Positions 1 to 12,104 are shown, counted from the first letter of the stretch. The stretch: DNA of 64,000 nucleotides from Monodelphis domestica (GCF_027887165.1 NC_077227.1:79542430-79606429); one strand, 5' to 3'. Numbers and translations are program-made. Notes: generated from the letters alone by a model not told the origin.

Positions 1-104
1 CTTGCAGGTAGGGATTAAGTGGGGAATATCTACCTGAGTTAGAAAAGCATGAGATACCAGACACACTGTTGCAAAGAATTTTAATGTTTCTTTTTGTCTT
101 CCAG

Positions 105-140
105 AGTTCAATCCAAAATTTCACATTGCCACCTAACACA
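105..140 (+). CDS. OPALIN: OPALIN exon: start of mature ectodomain
   Basis: The acceptor is cttccag at 98-104 and the donor gtaagt at 141-146. It encodes SSIQNFTLPPNT, matching the human N-terminus after Met (the NFTLP and NT residues are shared). It carries the NFT glycosylation sequon. 36 bp, phase 0 on both sides. Confidence 0.9.
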
Positions 141-3100
141 GTAAGTATCCATAACCCTTGTACTAGACAAGTCAGCAAATGTTAGTGTAATTATTGCATT
201 AAGCTTCGGTGGAATAGCACAGAAACTATGAACTGAATAGATGAGGAGGTCCCAAATTTTTAAAGTGCATTTAGTTTTCAAGTTAAAATTTAGATTCCTA
301 TGATCTGGGATAATCCTGAAAGATTTATAATGGGGAATGCTATCTACCTTAAGAGAAAGAACTATTGGAGTCATCTTTCACATCATTATTTGTGGTTTTA
401 TTTGGGGAGTTTTGTTTAAGTATGAGTGTTCTCTTATAACCATAATGACCAATATGAAGATGTGTTTTGAATAAAAAATAAAAATGTTAAAAGCCTAGGT
501 TCCTGGTTTCCAGTGGCAAGTTGTCTAAACATTTGGCTTATTCTGCATCTTGACTTGTTCTGCCTTTTGTGTTGTGCACAGGTTATCTGTAACAAGATTA
601 ATATGAGAGTTGGTTCAGTTCTACTTGCATATTCTTTCTGTGAGTCTCACTGCTTCTCTTTCTCTGTCTTTTTTTTTTTACAATTTTACTAATGATTCAG
701 AAGGATGAATTAAGTCAACATCATAAGGCAAATTAAGATGTATTGAAGCCCTAACCTCTGCTATGTATAAGAGAACCTCTTCTATACCACTAAAAAAAGG
801 CATCACATTTAACAGAGTATCACAAAGCAGTTAAATTTAAAGTAAATTTAAGGGAGAAATAAGGAAGAAATACAGTAGGAAAGAGAGAATGAAAAGGCAA
901 GAATGGAAATGTAAGAGAAAAAAGAAATTGTAAGAAAAGAGTTGAAGAAAATGATTTTCATAGTATGGCAATATGACTTAGAACACACCCTGATTAGGTA
1001 GATAGATATCCGTAGTATAGTGCATCTTCCTTTAAAAAAAAAGAAGAAAAGAGGATGAGAGTTGTGTTAATGTTAAGAGACAATATCTAGGAGGCATCAA
1101 ATGTAATGGCAAAAAGAGAGAAAAAAATCAGAGTCCCATCCTGAATTCTAGACATCCCTCCTGGACCATGAATTGTTATATTGTTTGAGTCTTCACCTAA
1201 TAAAATTCATAACTCTGAGCCCGCATCCTATGACTTTGGGGCAAACCAAACCAGATGATTCATGAAATCAAAACAAAAAGTGCTTTATAAAATAATAAGC
1301 AGAAGAAATATCAAGAGATTAGATCAGATATTAAATATTCTTGGCACTCATTATCCAATGCCTGGGAAATCCTTTAACTGAAGATTTTGCTCCCAACATC
1401 AAGGTCTAGACAGGATGCTGGGGCAGAGAATGTAACCACCATGTCTTATATCTCTGCCATTCTCTTTGACTGTACCTATACCTCCTACTTTTTACTATTC
1501 CACCAAGTGGGTGGCATAAAACTCAATGTGTCCTGGATGACAAAATCAAACATTTGCTGGAGATGATTCAAATACTTGAAGTGTAACTCCCAGTATGGGA
1601 ATTCTCTTTTCCAATGCAGATTACAGTCCACTTAATAGATGTCTTAGGAAATTGCTTGAAATACATAGTATCCATGGCAGCTGGGTGGCTCAGAGGATTG
1701 AAAGCCAGGTCCAGAGATGGGAGGTCCTCGGTTTAAATCCTAGCTGACACTTCCTAGCTGTGTGACCCTGGGCAAGACACCTATTGCCTAGTCCTTTCCA
1801 ATCTTCTGCTTTGGAAACAATATATAGTTTTGATTCTAACATGGAAGATAAGGGTTATTTAAAAAAAAAGAATACATAGTATCTTAATGTCAAAGGGGTG
1901 GCACAGCTAGTGTCAGAGGCAACAATTTAACCCAGGTCTTCCTGACACCAAACACAGTATTCTATGTATCTACCTATTTCTATAGAAATCTACCCTATTT
2001 CTATAGATAAAACGGAACAGAGGAAGGAAACAGATATTTATTAAACATTTACAATGTGCCAAGAACTGTGCTAAGTGCTTTACAAATATTTTTACATTTA
2101 ATTTCCACAACAACCTTGTAAGGTAGGGTTTTTATTATTATTTATTATCTTATTTATTTATTATTTTATTTTTATTTATTATATGAGGTATTTCTTATTA
2201 TCAATTACATATGAGGAAACTGAGGTAGAACGATTCAATGGTTTGCCCAGGGTCACATATCTAGTAAGTGTCTGAGGCTAGGTTTGAAATTGGATCTTTT
2301 TGACTTCACAGTGCCACCTTGTTGCATTTATATGCTGTGAATCATGCACAAAGAGGCTAACTAAGGATTAATTTCTGAAATACTGGTCCATAGAATCAAA
2401 TTTCTTTTTTTCCTCTGGGTATGAATCAACTCTCAATTTAACAGAATGGCTATAAAAAGGAGTTAATTTTTCAGAGTCAAAAACTAGAAATCATTATTTT
2501 AGACAAGCTGTTTTACAAACATAACATCCATTATTATAGATTTTATTTTCTTAAGATGCTTGGCTTTTTCTCCTTTGCAGACTTCCTTCCCTGATGCTAC
2601 TGATGGAATCATAGAAGTAAGTATATTTAATTAAAATTTTTTTTAGGAAATATGAATAATATTTTAAAATTTAGAAAAATAAAACTAAATTACAAAAACT
2701 TTTCTTCCTTTTACATAAAATACTGTCCTATAACTGTTCACAAATTGAATACAATATAATATCAATCTGTTTATGAGTATTTGAATGAATTAATGAATAA
2801 ATAAATGAGTACAAAAGCATTTATTAGGAGCCTACATAGGGGCAGCTAGGTAGCACAGTGGATAGAGTGCCAGGTCTGGAGTTGAGAGGACCTGGGTTCA
2901 AATTTAGCCTCAGACACTTCCAAGCTGTGTGACCCTGGGCAAGTCACTTAAGCTCCATTGCCTAGCCCTTACCACTCTTTTGACTTAGAATCAATTGATT
3001 CTAAGATAGAAGTTTAGGGTTTTAAAGAACGGAGAGCTTAATGTGCTGGGCACTGTTAAGTGTTGAAGATACAAATACAAAATCAGGACAATTCCTGTTC

Positions 3101-4658
3101 TCAAAAAGCTTTTATTCTAATAAGGAGAGATAACAACCATAGGAAAGTGCTGTGGTCTAGGAAGTAACAGAGATGGTGAATAGGATAATAGTCAAATATA
3201 CAAAATATATTTTCTATTTTGTACTGCAATACATGTGCAATCTAAACTTTCCAGAAGCAATGGTGGCATTAAGAGCTGTAGATGGCTCAGGCAAGTTTGA
3301 AAATGGCCCGAGTTAAAAAAACAAACAAACCTCATACTTTCTGTTTTAGAATCAATGCTAAGTATCAGTTCCAAAAGAGAGGAGCAGCAAGGACTAGGCA
3401 ATTGGGGTTAAGTGACATTGCTCACGGTCACATAGCTAGGAAGAGTCTGAGGCTAAATTTGAACCCAGGACTTCCTGACTCCAGACCTGGCACTCTATCC
3501 ACTGTACTTCCCAATATGTTGAAGCATAATGAAAATATGCATTAGATGAGTTAAAATTTAAGTTTCTTTTTAGTAAAGTTCTAAGAGTTCTTCCTATTGG
3601 CAGGATCCTGCTTCTTTTAAATAATTTGGGAATTGTTTTCTCAAGTCAAGTCAAATCAACCCACATTTATTAAGTGCATCATATCTGCTTAGACCTTTAC
3701 CAGCACACTCCTGGACAAATCAGATACATAAGGTCAGCATTATTGTGATTGTAGCACACAGTGGAAAAGAAAAGAATGTAGCCTTTTTATTTCAAGAAAA
3801 TGATTGACATTTCCTTTCCTCACCAATCTTCACACCTAACCATCTGGATTGAAGGGCTTCCTATGGCCATTGTGAATACCCCCCCCCCTGCCCCAGTACA
3901 GGTACAGGCAGAAAGATAGCCCTTGTCCTCAAGGAACTTCTATTCTAAAGGGAGAATACAACACACGAATGGAAGTGAAAAGGGAGAGAAGATCCCCCTG
4001 GAGGAGGCATGATAGAGAAGGTCTAGAGGGTCAGAGCCGGAGCCCCAAGAAAAATGAAGAAATAGCTGACCTGGAGATTTTATCCTTTTAATAGAGATTC
4101 TGAAAGAACTTGCCAATTAGAGGAAGGAATAGTATGAACCCAGCATATTTCTAGCATAAGAAGGTCAGCAGAAGAGTGAATTTCCAAGATGACCAAGCAT
4201 GATCACACTGGAGAGAAAAGCCAGATGATTAAGTGTGGAGATTGACGAGGAACAGAATTGTTCAACATTTTCTTGAAATAAAAAGGTCGCATTCTTTACT
4301 TTTCTACTTTGTGCTACAATCTCGGTAATTCTGACCGTACGTATTTGATTTGTTCAGGGGTTTTACTTCCAGTTTTCCAAGAAAAGGAAAAGTGCTCTTG
4401 ACACACTTTTAGGTTTAATCTATCCTATTAACATTTTCTCCATCACTTTCTTAAGTCTAGAAACAATAAATAAAAACGACAATGACAACAACAAAGAAAC
4501 CAAGCCTTGATTTTTAGCATTTGCTGATTTCCAAGGAGTAAGTGCTTACATGGAAAATTTGACAATCTGCTTTCAAAAACTGGTTCCAGCACATCATTAG
4601 ATTTGTCTTCCAAAGCTGCTTCTTTGATTCAACCCAATAAGCACTTACTAAACACCTG

Positions 4659-4705
<47 letters not shown>

Positions 4706-7700
4706 CACATATAAAGCACTTTATAAGTTGCTGGGAATGCAAAGACAAAAATAAAGTAAATTAGGTCAACTAGTGCTTATTGAATGCTCCCCAGCCTGTC
4801 AAAAATGTGACTAGCAAACCAAAACCAATTATAAAATGTCTCTCCAAGGCCTTTTCCTCACGTCATCTTAATTCTACTGGAAGCAGACTGCCTGGCCTCT
4901 TTCACACAGAGAATTACATCCGCTGAACTCTGCACATGTTTATAAGGACTGGGATCAGTAGTTATAGTCTCCTGTTATACTCTACATCCTGAAATAGCTT
5001 AGTCTATAGCAGTGATGGTGAACCTTTTACAGACTCCCTCTCCAGAGACCAAGTGCTATAACCCCTTCCCATTCCTGTCTCCTTACTCCAGACAGGGGAA
5101 GGAGAAAGAGAAGGGAGTGGCCCTGGGCATTCCACTAGGGAAGGAGTAAGCACTTCCATTGGGCTGCTGGGCAGAGGGGTAGGGAGGCATGGTGGAGAGG
5201 GAGAAGGGAGCAGCCTTGCCCAAATACCTCTGCTGTTCTAGTAACTAATTCTGGAGGCCAGGGTATCTACCCACAGAGAGGTCCCTGTATGCCATCTTTA
5301 GCATGCATACCATAGGTTCGCCATCATGGGTCTATAGTGTACCTGGAGCGAATAGTGGTTTAAGAGTTCATCAGTTAAAGAGAGTTGGAGGTATTATTGA
5401 AGAAGCATAGAAATACAGTACAGAGAGATTTCGATGCAGAAAGGAAGTCACTCAAAGGGGAAAGCCGCTTTGATGAACTGAGTCCTTGGCTAAGGAGAAG
5501 AGAAATGGCTATGGATGCTAGAAGAGAGCTAGCCCTAGGAACTGAGTGTTGAGTTTTATAAAGGAGTGAACCCTGAAAGTCCAACTGAGAAACCTAATCA
5601 GTAGTAATGTTGCATCCTAATGAAGCTACATGAGGATTCTTCACAGAGAAAAAGGACTTAAAAGCCTTGTATTATCAAGAGATGCATCTTAGTCTATGCA
5701 TGTAGATAAGGCAAAATAAAACATCTTATTACAGACATAATCTCACTACTATTTGCTGTTTGTAATCATCTTTCCCATAAACTTGTGCCTATTTGTGAAA
5801 GAATGTACCCCAAGTTCATCAGTTGAATGTTTTGCAGTTACTGTCTTACTATGTCATCTTAGGAAATGCCTTTGAACCCAGGGCCTCTAATGACAGATTC
5901 AGCACTCACTAGAGCATACTCCATTCTGACTAAGAAATTATTCTATTCTGAGCCCAACTTTATGTGACTATGGAAAAGTTCTTTAAAATCTTCACCCCTC
6001 ATTTTATTTACTAGTGGCTGATTTAATTTACAATCAGCTTATGACTTAGACTTTATACCCATCCTGCTCCCAACTCTGATGGCCTCCCTCTTTTCAGCTT
6101 CCTCTTGTATATTGTCTTCCCCCTAGATTTTAAGCTCCTCCTGAGCAGGGACTCTTTCTTTTTCTTGTGTATATTCCCAGTGCTTAGCACAGTACCTGGC
6201 ACATAGTAAGTGTTTGATAAATTTTTATTAACTATGAATTGGCTTGTTCTCCTGTAAAATAAGTGGGAGATAGGCAATGATGTCTTCTTCCTTGATCTGT
6301 GAAGATTACTGAGATAAGTTGATTGAATGTTTCAAACAGAGGTGTTCTACATCTTGTTGTTCAGTTATGTCAAATTCTTTGTGACTCTGTATGGAGTTTT
6401 CTTGGCGAAGATACTATGGTGATTTGTCATTTCTTCTCCAGTGGACTAAGGCAAACAGAGGTTAAATGATTTGCTCAAGAACACTCAACTAGTGAGTGAG
6501 TATCTGAGGCCAAATTTGAACTCGGGTCTGACACCGGTTCCAATGCTCTATCCACTAAATCACCTATAGGCCTGTTCTATATACTGGGAAGAATTAAATA
6601 ATGATAATAGTTAACATTTATGTTACCTTTATACTCTACAATGTGCTTTTCCCAAAGCATTTCTCAATTGTTTTTTCAGTGTTAAGTAAGGAAATTATTC
6701 TTAAGAATTTGTGCTCCAAAAGACTTATCCTATTTCTACAAAAATATTTATTGCAGCTCTTTTTTATGAAATTGAGAAATTGTTAATCAATTGGAGAATT
6801 GCTGAACAAGATATAGTATATTATTATTGTACTATAAGAAATGATAACCAGGATGATTTTTGAAAAATCTGGAAAGTTTTACATGAACTGATGCAAAGTG
6901 AAATGAACAGAACAAGAACAACACTGTACAGAATGAGAGCAATATTGTTTGATGAGCAACTGTGAATGACCTTAAGATCAGGAAAATTTGTGTTAAAACT
7001 AGTATAAAATAGTTCAAACCTGTAAAAACAAGGTTCAAAAGAGTCAAAATCAATTCAAACCAGTATAAGTAACTACAAACCAGTCAAAACCAGTTCAAAC
7101 CTGTCAAAACCATCGCAAAATGGTAAAAACAGTTAAAATAATTATAAATAAGTTCAAACCTATAAGTCTAGAGAGGCAGAAAATTTTTATAAATTCTTTC
7201 AATCTAAATGACCACTTGTATTTTTTTTTTCTTTTTGAAAGATGCTCACTAGTGGCATGATTCTATCTGTTCTCAGCCTCAGAATTAGGAGTCCAATAGG
7301 GATCTAATGGGCATTCTGTCATCTGTAAAACAGGGATGATAATATCTGTGGTGCTTATCTCACTTGGTTGTTGTAATGATCAAATGATATAATATATGCA
7401 AAATGCTTTGTAAGCCTTAAAAGTGCCATATAAAGATTATTATTAATCACCACTGCATAGTTTATAGTAGGTGGTCACATTTAGTGAAATCAAATCAGTG
7501 AGGATTTATTAAGTAACTACGGTGTGCCAGGCATGGTTTCTTTGCTATTTCCAAAGCAAAACAATAAAAAAAAACAAGGGGAAAAACCATCATCTCTGCC
7601 CTCAAGGAATTTATAATCGAAGTTAAACTTTGATTGTGAATAGGGGGGCTTGGGCATATCTCTTGATACATTCTGTATCTTTCCTGACCACATATAGGAA

Positions 7701-10698
7701 AAAAGGGCAAATAGTCACTGAAGAATTGGTACATTTGATCTTCTGCTTCTTATCTCTCTACATTAGGATTGTATCACAATTCTGGCAGCAGGACTGGCAG
7801 CAGGCATCCCAACTTTGGTAGCCATGGTCCTGCTCATAGCTTTAATTGCGGTCTGTGCTCAGAAAAGAAGAAAGGATGGGCATATTCAGGTGATTATCCC
7901 TTTCCTTTGGTTTGAACAAGGACTCTTAATGACAGTGATCATTGAGCATTTAATACATGCCAGGCATTGTTCTAGGTAATGGGGATACAGAGACAGAGTA
8001 CATTTTTAAAAGTGACAATATTCTCCAATTGCAGATAAAATTTCTGGTTATAATCTTTAATGTCTATTGAGCAGTAAATATAGTGGTAAATCTTAGATCC
8101 CATTCCATAGAGGTATAGAATAATTTTGAAAACAAAATAAACCATGCAGGGAAAATGAGTGAATGATAAATCTGGACAGAGAGGTGGCAACAAGGCCTGA
8201 AGGTGTTTATAATCTGTTATTTCTAGGAGTATTGTCATCTAGGCTTCTTTTTCTTTTAGAATAAAGAAGGTAGAATCCCTCTTTGTCATAAATATCAGGC
8301 GATATGGGGGCCAGCATCTCTGGTTCAAAGGTCCTTAGCCAGAGTTATTCAGAAAAAATATTCTGTTATTAATTTCTAAAATATCATATGGACTCTAAAT
8401 CCATTCCATATTCCATTCTTTGCCTGTATTCATTTGCCATATGCTTAAACAATTGTCCAAGCTTCAATCTTTTCACGCTACATTTTTTATTTTTTACCAA
8501 TTTAGGAGAAGAAAAGACCAAATGATTTTCCAGATATCTATGACAGTTCTGAGGTATCATTGGAGGTAACGATTCTTAGTTGTAATTCTTAATATCTCAC
8601 AATAAGTAAGCTATGGATTATAAATCCTATTGTCAGAAGGAAAGGGTACAAAAGTAAATTGGGTTTAAAAGGAGAGGGACATAAAATGAAACCCAGAGGA
8701 GAAAAGGAGACATCCAGAGAGATGGAGAATATTAGAAGTAGTAATTCTCATTACTAGGGGTTATCCAAGATAGAAGACATGAGGAATATCTTCAAGTTTT
8801 TGGAGGGCCATAATGGAGAAATGAAATTAGACTTATTTGCCTAGATCCCAAAGGTAGATTAGATGTAATGGGTGAATGCTCTGATGCTCATTTTGGATCA
8901 ATATAAGGAAAAAATCTCAAAACTTAGAATCAATCCAAAAAAGAATGGGCTTCCTTATAAGGTAATGAATTACCCATAATTGGAGGTCTTCAGAGGTTAA
9001 TTACAGTCATGGATTATGTGGATAATTATAGTCATGAATTGTTGGGAATTCATATCCAGGTATAGGTTGCCCTAGATGATTTTTGTAATCTCTTCCCTTC
9101 TTGAGTTTCTGTGATTCTCAAAGGATATTCATTTAGCCTTTCCCAGCATCTGTCCTCTAACATTCTTTCTTTGATGCTCCATCTTAAGGCCTTTCCATTG
9201 GGATATACTTAAATATTCTAATGCGACCAATGGTCTTCAAACTTTTTTGAATATATGTGAATAAAAAATTTCAAGCATGTATCTCTAATATACATCTATT
9301 TACTTATTCATGAATTATACACACATACTACTCTAGCAATCATTATGAACATTATAAAAATTACAAAAAAATAGAAAAGGAAAAGGATGAGATGAAGATG
9401 AAATCATATTTGACCTTAATGTTAATAGGGAGGTACTAGAGTTAACTGAGTAGGGGGAGTGCTAAGATCAGATTTTAGGCTTTAGGAAAATCATTTTGGC
9501 TGCTCTGTGTAGGAAGAGATTTAAAGCAGAGGGACTGGTTAGGAGGCCGGTGAGAGGTGATAAAGACCTGAACTAGTGGCAACTGTAAGTAGAGAAAAGG
9601 GAACATAGATAAGAGATGCCGTGAAAATTGAATTGATCAGATTTGTCGAGTGAATGAATATGTAGGATGAGAGTGAGGAGTTGATGGAGTTATGAACCCA
9701 GATGACCAGAAAGATGGTAGTACCCTTGACAGGAATAGAGTTCAGAGTATTGAAGTGATATCTCCTCTCAGGACTATGGCACATGAACTGGTGGGGTTTT
9801 TGCTGAGAGACAAACAAAAGAACTATTGGAAAAGCTTGTGAAAAGGGTAGAGTCCAGGATAATTTTATTGTGAACAATAACACTGTAACAAGCCACTTAA
9901 TATTGACCTTAGCAACTGAGTTAACATTATTAGGGCCTTATTTTGGGATTGACCTGTTGTCATTGCTATAAAATGACTATAATCACTTGTTTAAATTAAT
10001 CTCTTGTGCTAAAATTTAGAGGGCGTGAGGTTTTACTTGAAGTAAATTAATCTTCATAATAAAATCATAAATAGAATTCTTCTCTGTGCATTTATTAATT
10101 GTACTTTTCTTGCTGTAAAAGGCATTAACACCTGCCCTTGGGAATATAGACTTCTCTATGCTACCAGAAAAAAGGCTGCTGCCTAATCTATTTTAGACAC
10201 CTGGGACCTAAGAAGGAAAACCAAACAATTTGCCTTGTATTGCAATGCTAAAGAACTACAAACAATAGTTTCATGACTTATATGAACCTCTAAATAGCCC
10301 TAGAAATTCCTTTGGGCATCTGGCCTACTGTCTGGGAAATGCTAGTCTGAGTTAGGTGATGTATATGAAACAGCCAACTGCAAGTTGTTTGGGGAATCTG
10401 ATTATTTTTTAATATTGGGTTGATAAGGGATATAAGAGGATACATGCTTATAAATGACTTTCATGACAGAAATTATGAGGCTGCTTAAGTTTATTAGTCT
10501 TTTATTTGTTTTTCCAAGAACCTCAGCAGCCCTGACATGGATGTGAAGGAAACAATAGAGATGGAAGAGACTCATGTGTATGTGAAGACCATTACGGGGA
10601 CAGAAGAGCTAGCGTATGATGCTTATTTTCCTAGAACTAAAATGGAAAAAAAACAGAGTTTGCCAAGGTGGCTCTTGCCTAAACTGGACAAGAAATGA
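105..10698 (+). CDS. OPALIN: OPALIN locus (5 coding exons; start codon exon outside window)
   Basis: Join 105-140, 2581-2616, 7767-7889, 8506-8565 and 10519-10698; all exons are multiples of three in phase 0 with GT donors and AG acceptors. The product is 144 residues without the initiator Met, close to human OPALIN (141 aa). Seen: an N-terminal ectodomain with two N-glycosylation sequons (NFT in exon 1; NTT across the first junction), an extracellular DC pair followed by one hydrophobic membrane span (ILAAGLAAGIPTLVAMVLLI onward), a basic stop-transfer KRRK, then an acidic cytoplasmic tail with the conserved HVYVKT block and a WLLPKL end. Known of the family: type I membrane sialoglycoprotein of oligodendrocytes, in paranodal loops and inner tongue of myelin. 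The Met is expected at the end of an upstream exon, as in human. The gene converges on DNTT. Confidence 0.93.
298..486 (+). mobile_element. L1 3' UTR fragment
   Basis: Parallels the L1 3' end at 54505-54702: TGATCTGGGAtAATCCTGAAAG, GGGGAATGCTATC, AGAGAAAGAACT, then CAATGACCAATaTG and a terminal A-rich AATAAAAA. Lies in the first OPALIN intron of the window. Confidence 0.75.
487..1659. other. OPALIN intron, nothing recognised
   Basis: AT-rich; only short A-rich runs. No exon-like sequence, ORF or repeat that I can name. Confidence 0.6.
1673..1870 (+). repeat. CORE-SINE (SINE-1 type) with target duplication
   Basis: CAGCTGGGTGGCTCAGAGGA head, CCTAGCTGTGTGACCCTGGG core, A9 tail; AATACATAGTATC is duplicated at 1660-1672 and 1871-1883. 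Confidence 0.92.
2025..2310 (-). repeat. MIR/THER-type SINE with (TTAT)n expansion
   Basis: AAGTGCTTTACAAATATTTT, ATGAGGAAACTGAGGTAGAA and CCCAGGGTCACATATCTAGT in minus order; a (TTAT)n stretch at 2131-2190 sits where the consensus has TTATTATCC. Confidence 0.8.
2581..2616 (+). CDS. OPALIN: OPALIN exon: ectodomain stem
   Basis: A polypyrimidine tract and cag acceptor end at 2580; the donor gtaagt starts at 2617. It encodes TSFPDATDGIIE. Its first Thr completes an NTT sequon with the preceding exon. 36 bp, phase 0. Sequence is less conserved than the membrane exon, as expected of the short stem. Confidence 0.85.
2837..3025 (+). repeat. CORE-SINE inserted in an L2
   Basis: GGGGCAGCTAGGTAGCACAG head and CTGTGTGACCCTGGGCAAGT core. 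L2-like sequence (minus strand) resumes on either side (2800-2836, 3045-3130). Confidence 0.88.
3330..3512 (-). repeat. CORE-SINE (SINE-1 type)
   Basis: Minus-strand copy; GGTCACATAGCTAGGAAGAG and GAACCCAGGACTTCCTGACT are the reverse of the core. The ORF 3282-3545 is this repeat read backwards. Confidence 0.85.
3650..3960 (-). repeat. L2 fragment
   Basis: CACATTTATTAAGTGCATCATAT at the left and AGCCCTTGTCCTCAAGGAACTTC at the right are the reverse complement of the L2 3' end; the middle is diverged. Confidence 0.6.
4620..4760 (-). repeat. L2 fragment with (CA)n expansion
   Basis: AATAAGCACTTACTAAACACCTGAT then (AC)n at 4661-4699, then GCACTTTATAAGTTGCTGGGAATGCAAAGAC. The frame 4514-4708 is this tract. 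Confidence 0.7.
5010..5329. mobile_element. hAT-type MITE, copy 1
   Basis: 320 bp with terminal inverted repeats CAGTGATGGTGAACCT at the left and AGGTTCGCCATCATGG at the right, flanked by a perfect 8-bp duplication GTCTATAG (5002-5009, 5330-5337). 8-bp duplications and CAGTG-type ends fit a non-autonomous hAT/Charlie element. OPALIN intron. Confidence 0.88.
6105..6240 (+). repeat. L2 3' end
   Basis: TTTTAAGCTCCTCCTGAGCAGGGACTC and CAGTGCTTAGCACAGTACCTGGCACATAGTAAG. Confidence 0.85.
6349..6575 (-). repeat. CORE-SINE (Mar1 type)
   Basis: TTGTTGTTCAGTTATGTCAA, TTTGTGACTCTGTATGGAGT and GGCAAACAGAGGTTAAATGA are the minus strand of the Mar1-like 3' half (the plus form has CAAGAAAACCCC and AACAACAAC). 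Confidence 0.85.
6715..6980 (+). mobile_element. L1 ORF2 end / 3' UTR fragment
   Basis: Matches the pattern ACAAAAATATTTAT-GCAGCTC ... TACTATAAGAAATGATAACCAGGATGATTT ... TGAACTGATGCAAAGTGAAATGAACAGAAC also seen at 54230-54470. Decayed, no ORF. OPALIN intron. Confidence 0.8.
6985..7165 (+). repeat. Degenerate tandem repeat (about 10-20 bp unit)
   Basis: Variants of CAGTTCAAACC and GTCAAAACCAGTTCAAAC recur about a dozen times. It immediately follows a truncated L1 end. Confidence 0.75.
7300..7447 (+). repeat. MIR/THER-type SINE 3' half
   Basis: CATCTGTAAAACAGGGATGA, CTTGGTTGTTGTAATGATCA and GCTTTGTAAGCCTTAAAAGT. Confidence 0.75.
7495..7620 (-). repeat. L2 3' end
   Basis: ATTTATTAAGTAACTACGGTGTGCCAGGCATG and TCTGCCCTCAAGGAATTTATAATC. 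Confidence 0.8.
7767..7889 (+). CDS. OPALIN: OPALIN exon: transmembrane segment
   Basis: The acceptor is cattag (7761-7766) and the donor gtgatt starts at 7890. The exon has 41 codons: DC, then a roughly 24-residue hydrophobic helix containing GLAAGIP, then the basic QKRRK. The GLAAGIP-LVA core is shared with human OPALIN and is the strongest identifier of the gene. The basic residues after the helix put the C-terminus in the cytoplasm. Confidence 0.95.
8506..8565 (+). CDS. OPALIN: OPALIN exon: cytoplasmic juxtamembrane tail
   Basis: 20 codons between a tttag acceptor (ends 8505) and a gtaacg donor (8566). It encodes EKKRPNDFPDIYDSSEVSLE, an acidic, Ser-rich segment corresponding to the human CEISEIDDNPKISE region. 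Phase 0 on both sides. Identity to human is low, so the call rests on phase, spacing and composition between two well-matched exons. Confidence 0.82.
8566..9419. other. OPALIN last intron, 5' part, nothing recognised
   Basis: No ORF or clear repeat; 9230-9360 is AT-rich. The rest of the intron (9790-10518) is likewise featureless. Confidence 0.55.
9420..9790 (-). repeat. Ancient mammalian interspersed repeat (CR1/L2-like)
   Basis: GATCAGATTTTAGGCTTTAGGAAAATCATTTTGGCTGC then GGTTAGGAGGCCGGTGAGAGGTGATAAAGACCTGAAC is a motif order I know from old mammalian repeats; exact family uncertain, strand tentative. The frame 9539-9883 is antisense to it. Confidence 0.45.
10519..10698 (+). CDS. OPALIN: OPALIN last coding exon
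   Basis: The acceptor ttttccaag ends at 10518; the exon has 59 codons plus TGA at 10696-10698. It contains ETHVYVKTITGTEEL (human has AHIYVKTVAGSEE) and ends RWLLPKLDKK (human WWLVPRLSLE). The conserved tyrosine lies in the YVKT block. The 3' UTR follows in the same exon. Confidence 0.93.
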   Translation, partial: NLSSPDMDVKETIEMEETHVYVKTITGTEELAYDAYFPRTKMEKKQSLPRWLLPKLDKK

Positions 10699-11439
10699 AG
10701 TACCTTTAATCATTCATTGTAAACTTACTCAAAAAAACCTACACTTGGGTTTTTACTAGAAGTCAACTAGAATGCCTAGATGGTATCTAGCCAACACAAA
10801 TTTTCTTCATTGATTTGAAAAGATATTTCATTGGAATTTGATTTGATCTATTATATTATTACTTCAGTTCTGCCTGAGTAGTGGAATACATGGTAATGAG
10901 GTATCACTTATCCAAGTCCATTGCTTAGAAGAATGATGGCTCCAGGACCTTAAATTCCTTCTCATGTTGGTTTTTCTGGGTGACTGAGCAATGCTTTATT
11001 TCCCTACATCTAGCTTTCATTCCTTTAACAATAATGGATCAGATTTCTTATTCAGAAAAAAGCCAGAAGATCAGGCTTATGTTTAAAGAAATGACAAAGT
11101 TGTGAGGAGCTATGTGAGACTGGAAAAGTAATGGATGAAGCAGTCATTACTAATTCTGGATAGCCAAGACTAAATACGTAGTAGAGAGGAAATGGTTACA
11201 GTGACCACAGGGAAGCCCACAAGAGAGCTACTGAATATTATCTCTACCTACTTCTCCCCACACACACACACATCTGGTAGAGGCAAAAGCCTTAACATCA
11301 AAAATTGTAGAAACAATGAGGCTACCTACCAATACGAGTCTGAGAGTTATATGTGCAATATCCATTATCCACAGCCTGGAGCTCTACAAGTTTATTTCAA
11401 AATGGGTTTCAAGGTCCCAGTGATGCTTCATTGAACTTT

Positions 11440-11800
11440 AATTGTCCCCTTTCCCCTTCTAGGCCAACTGTTTCTCTAATATCCACTTCCCATCTCTGTA
11501 TCTTTGTACAGACTGTCTCTCATACTTGAACTATTCCCCCCTCCACCCCTCTGCCTCTTGGAAACCCCTGTTTGTTTTAAGGCTCAAGTCAAATGCCACA
11601 TTGTACATGAGGCTTCCCTGGTTCTACCAGCTGCTAGAGCCTTCTCCCCATAGATTATCCTGTATTTGCTTTGTCTATATATTTTTTTTCCATTTATCTG
11701 TGTATATATTATTTCCCACAGCTAGAATGTAGCTGAAAATGCTGAAGCAATACTTTGCACTTTTGTACTTTTAGCCCCTAGTATAATGCCCCACTAAATT
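11440..11800 (+). repeat. L2 fragment in the OPALIN 3' region
   Basis: CACCCCTCTGCCTCTTGGAAACCCC, TCAAGTCAAATGCCACATTG and GGCTTCCCTGGTTCTACCAG follow the L2 order, ending near CTAGAATGTAGC. Frame 11526-11732 is part of it. Confidence 0.7.
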
Positions 11801-12104
11801 GGATGAGTGAATAGAAGGATGCTTTGGCAAATGTCCAATCCAAGATCAAGAGATTTGTAGTTGTTTTAACAAAGAGTCCTTGTTCATTTAAAGACTTCCC
11901 CCACCTCTACACCCACTTTGATAACCTACAGAGCAGAGTGCAGGATTCATCTTTTTTAAACCTGATTTCTTTAACAGGGGGTATCTTGTAGGAAACTTGA
12001 TAAAAGAGTTTAAATAGGACTTTGCTATAATACTAATGGTTTGATCATTTTGTAAATACTCAAAACTGTTCTTATCCTTGTGACTCCTATGTATTATGTG
12101 TATT

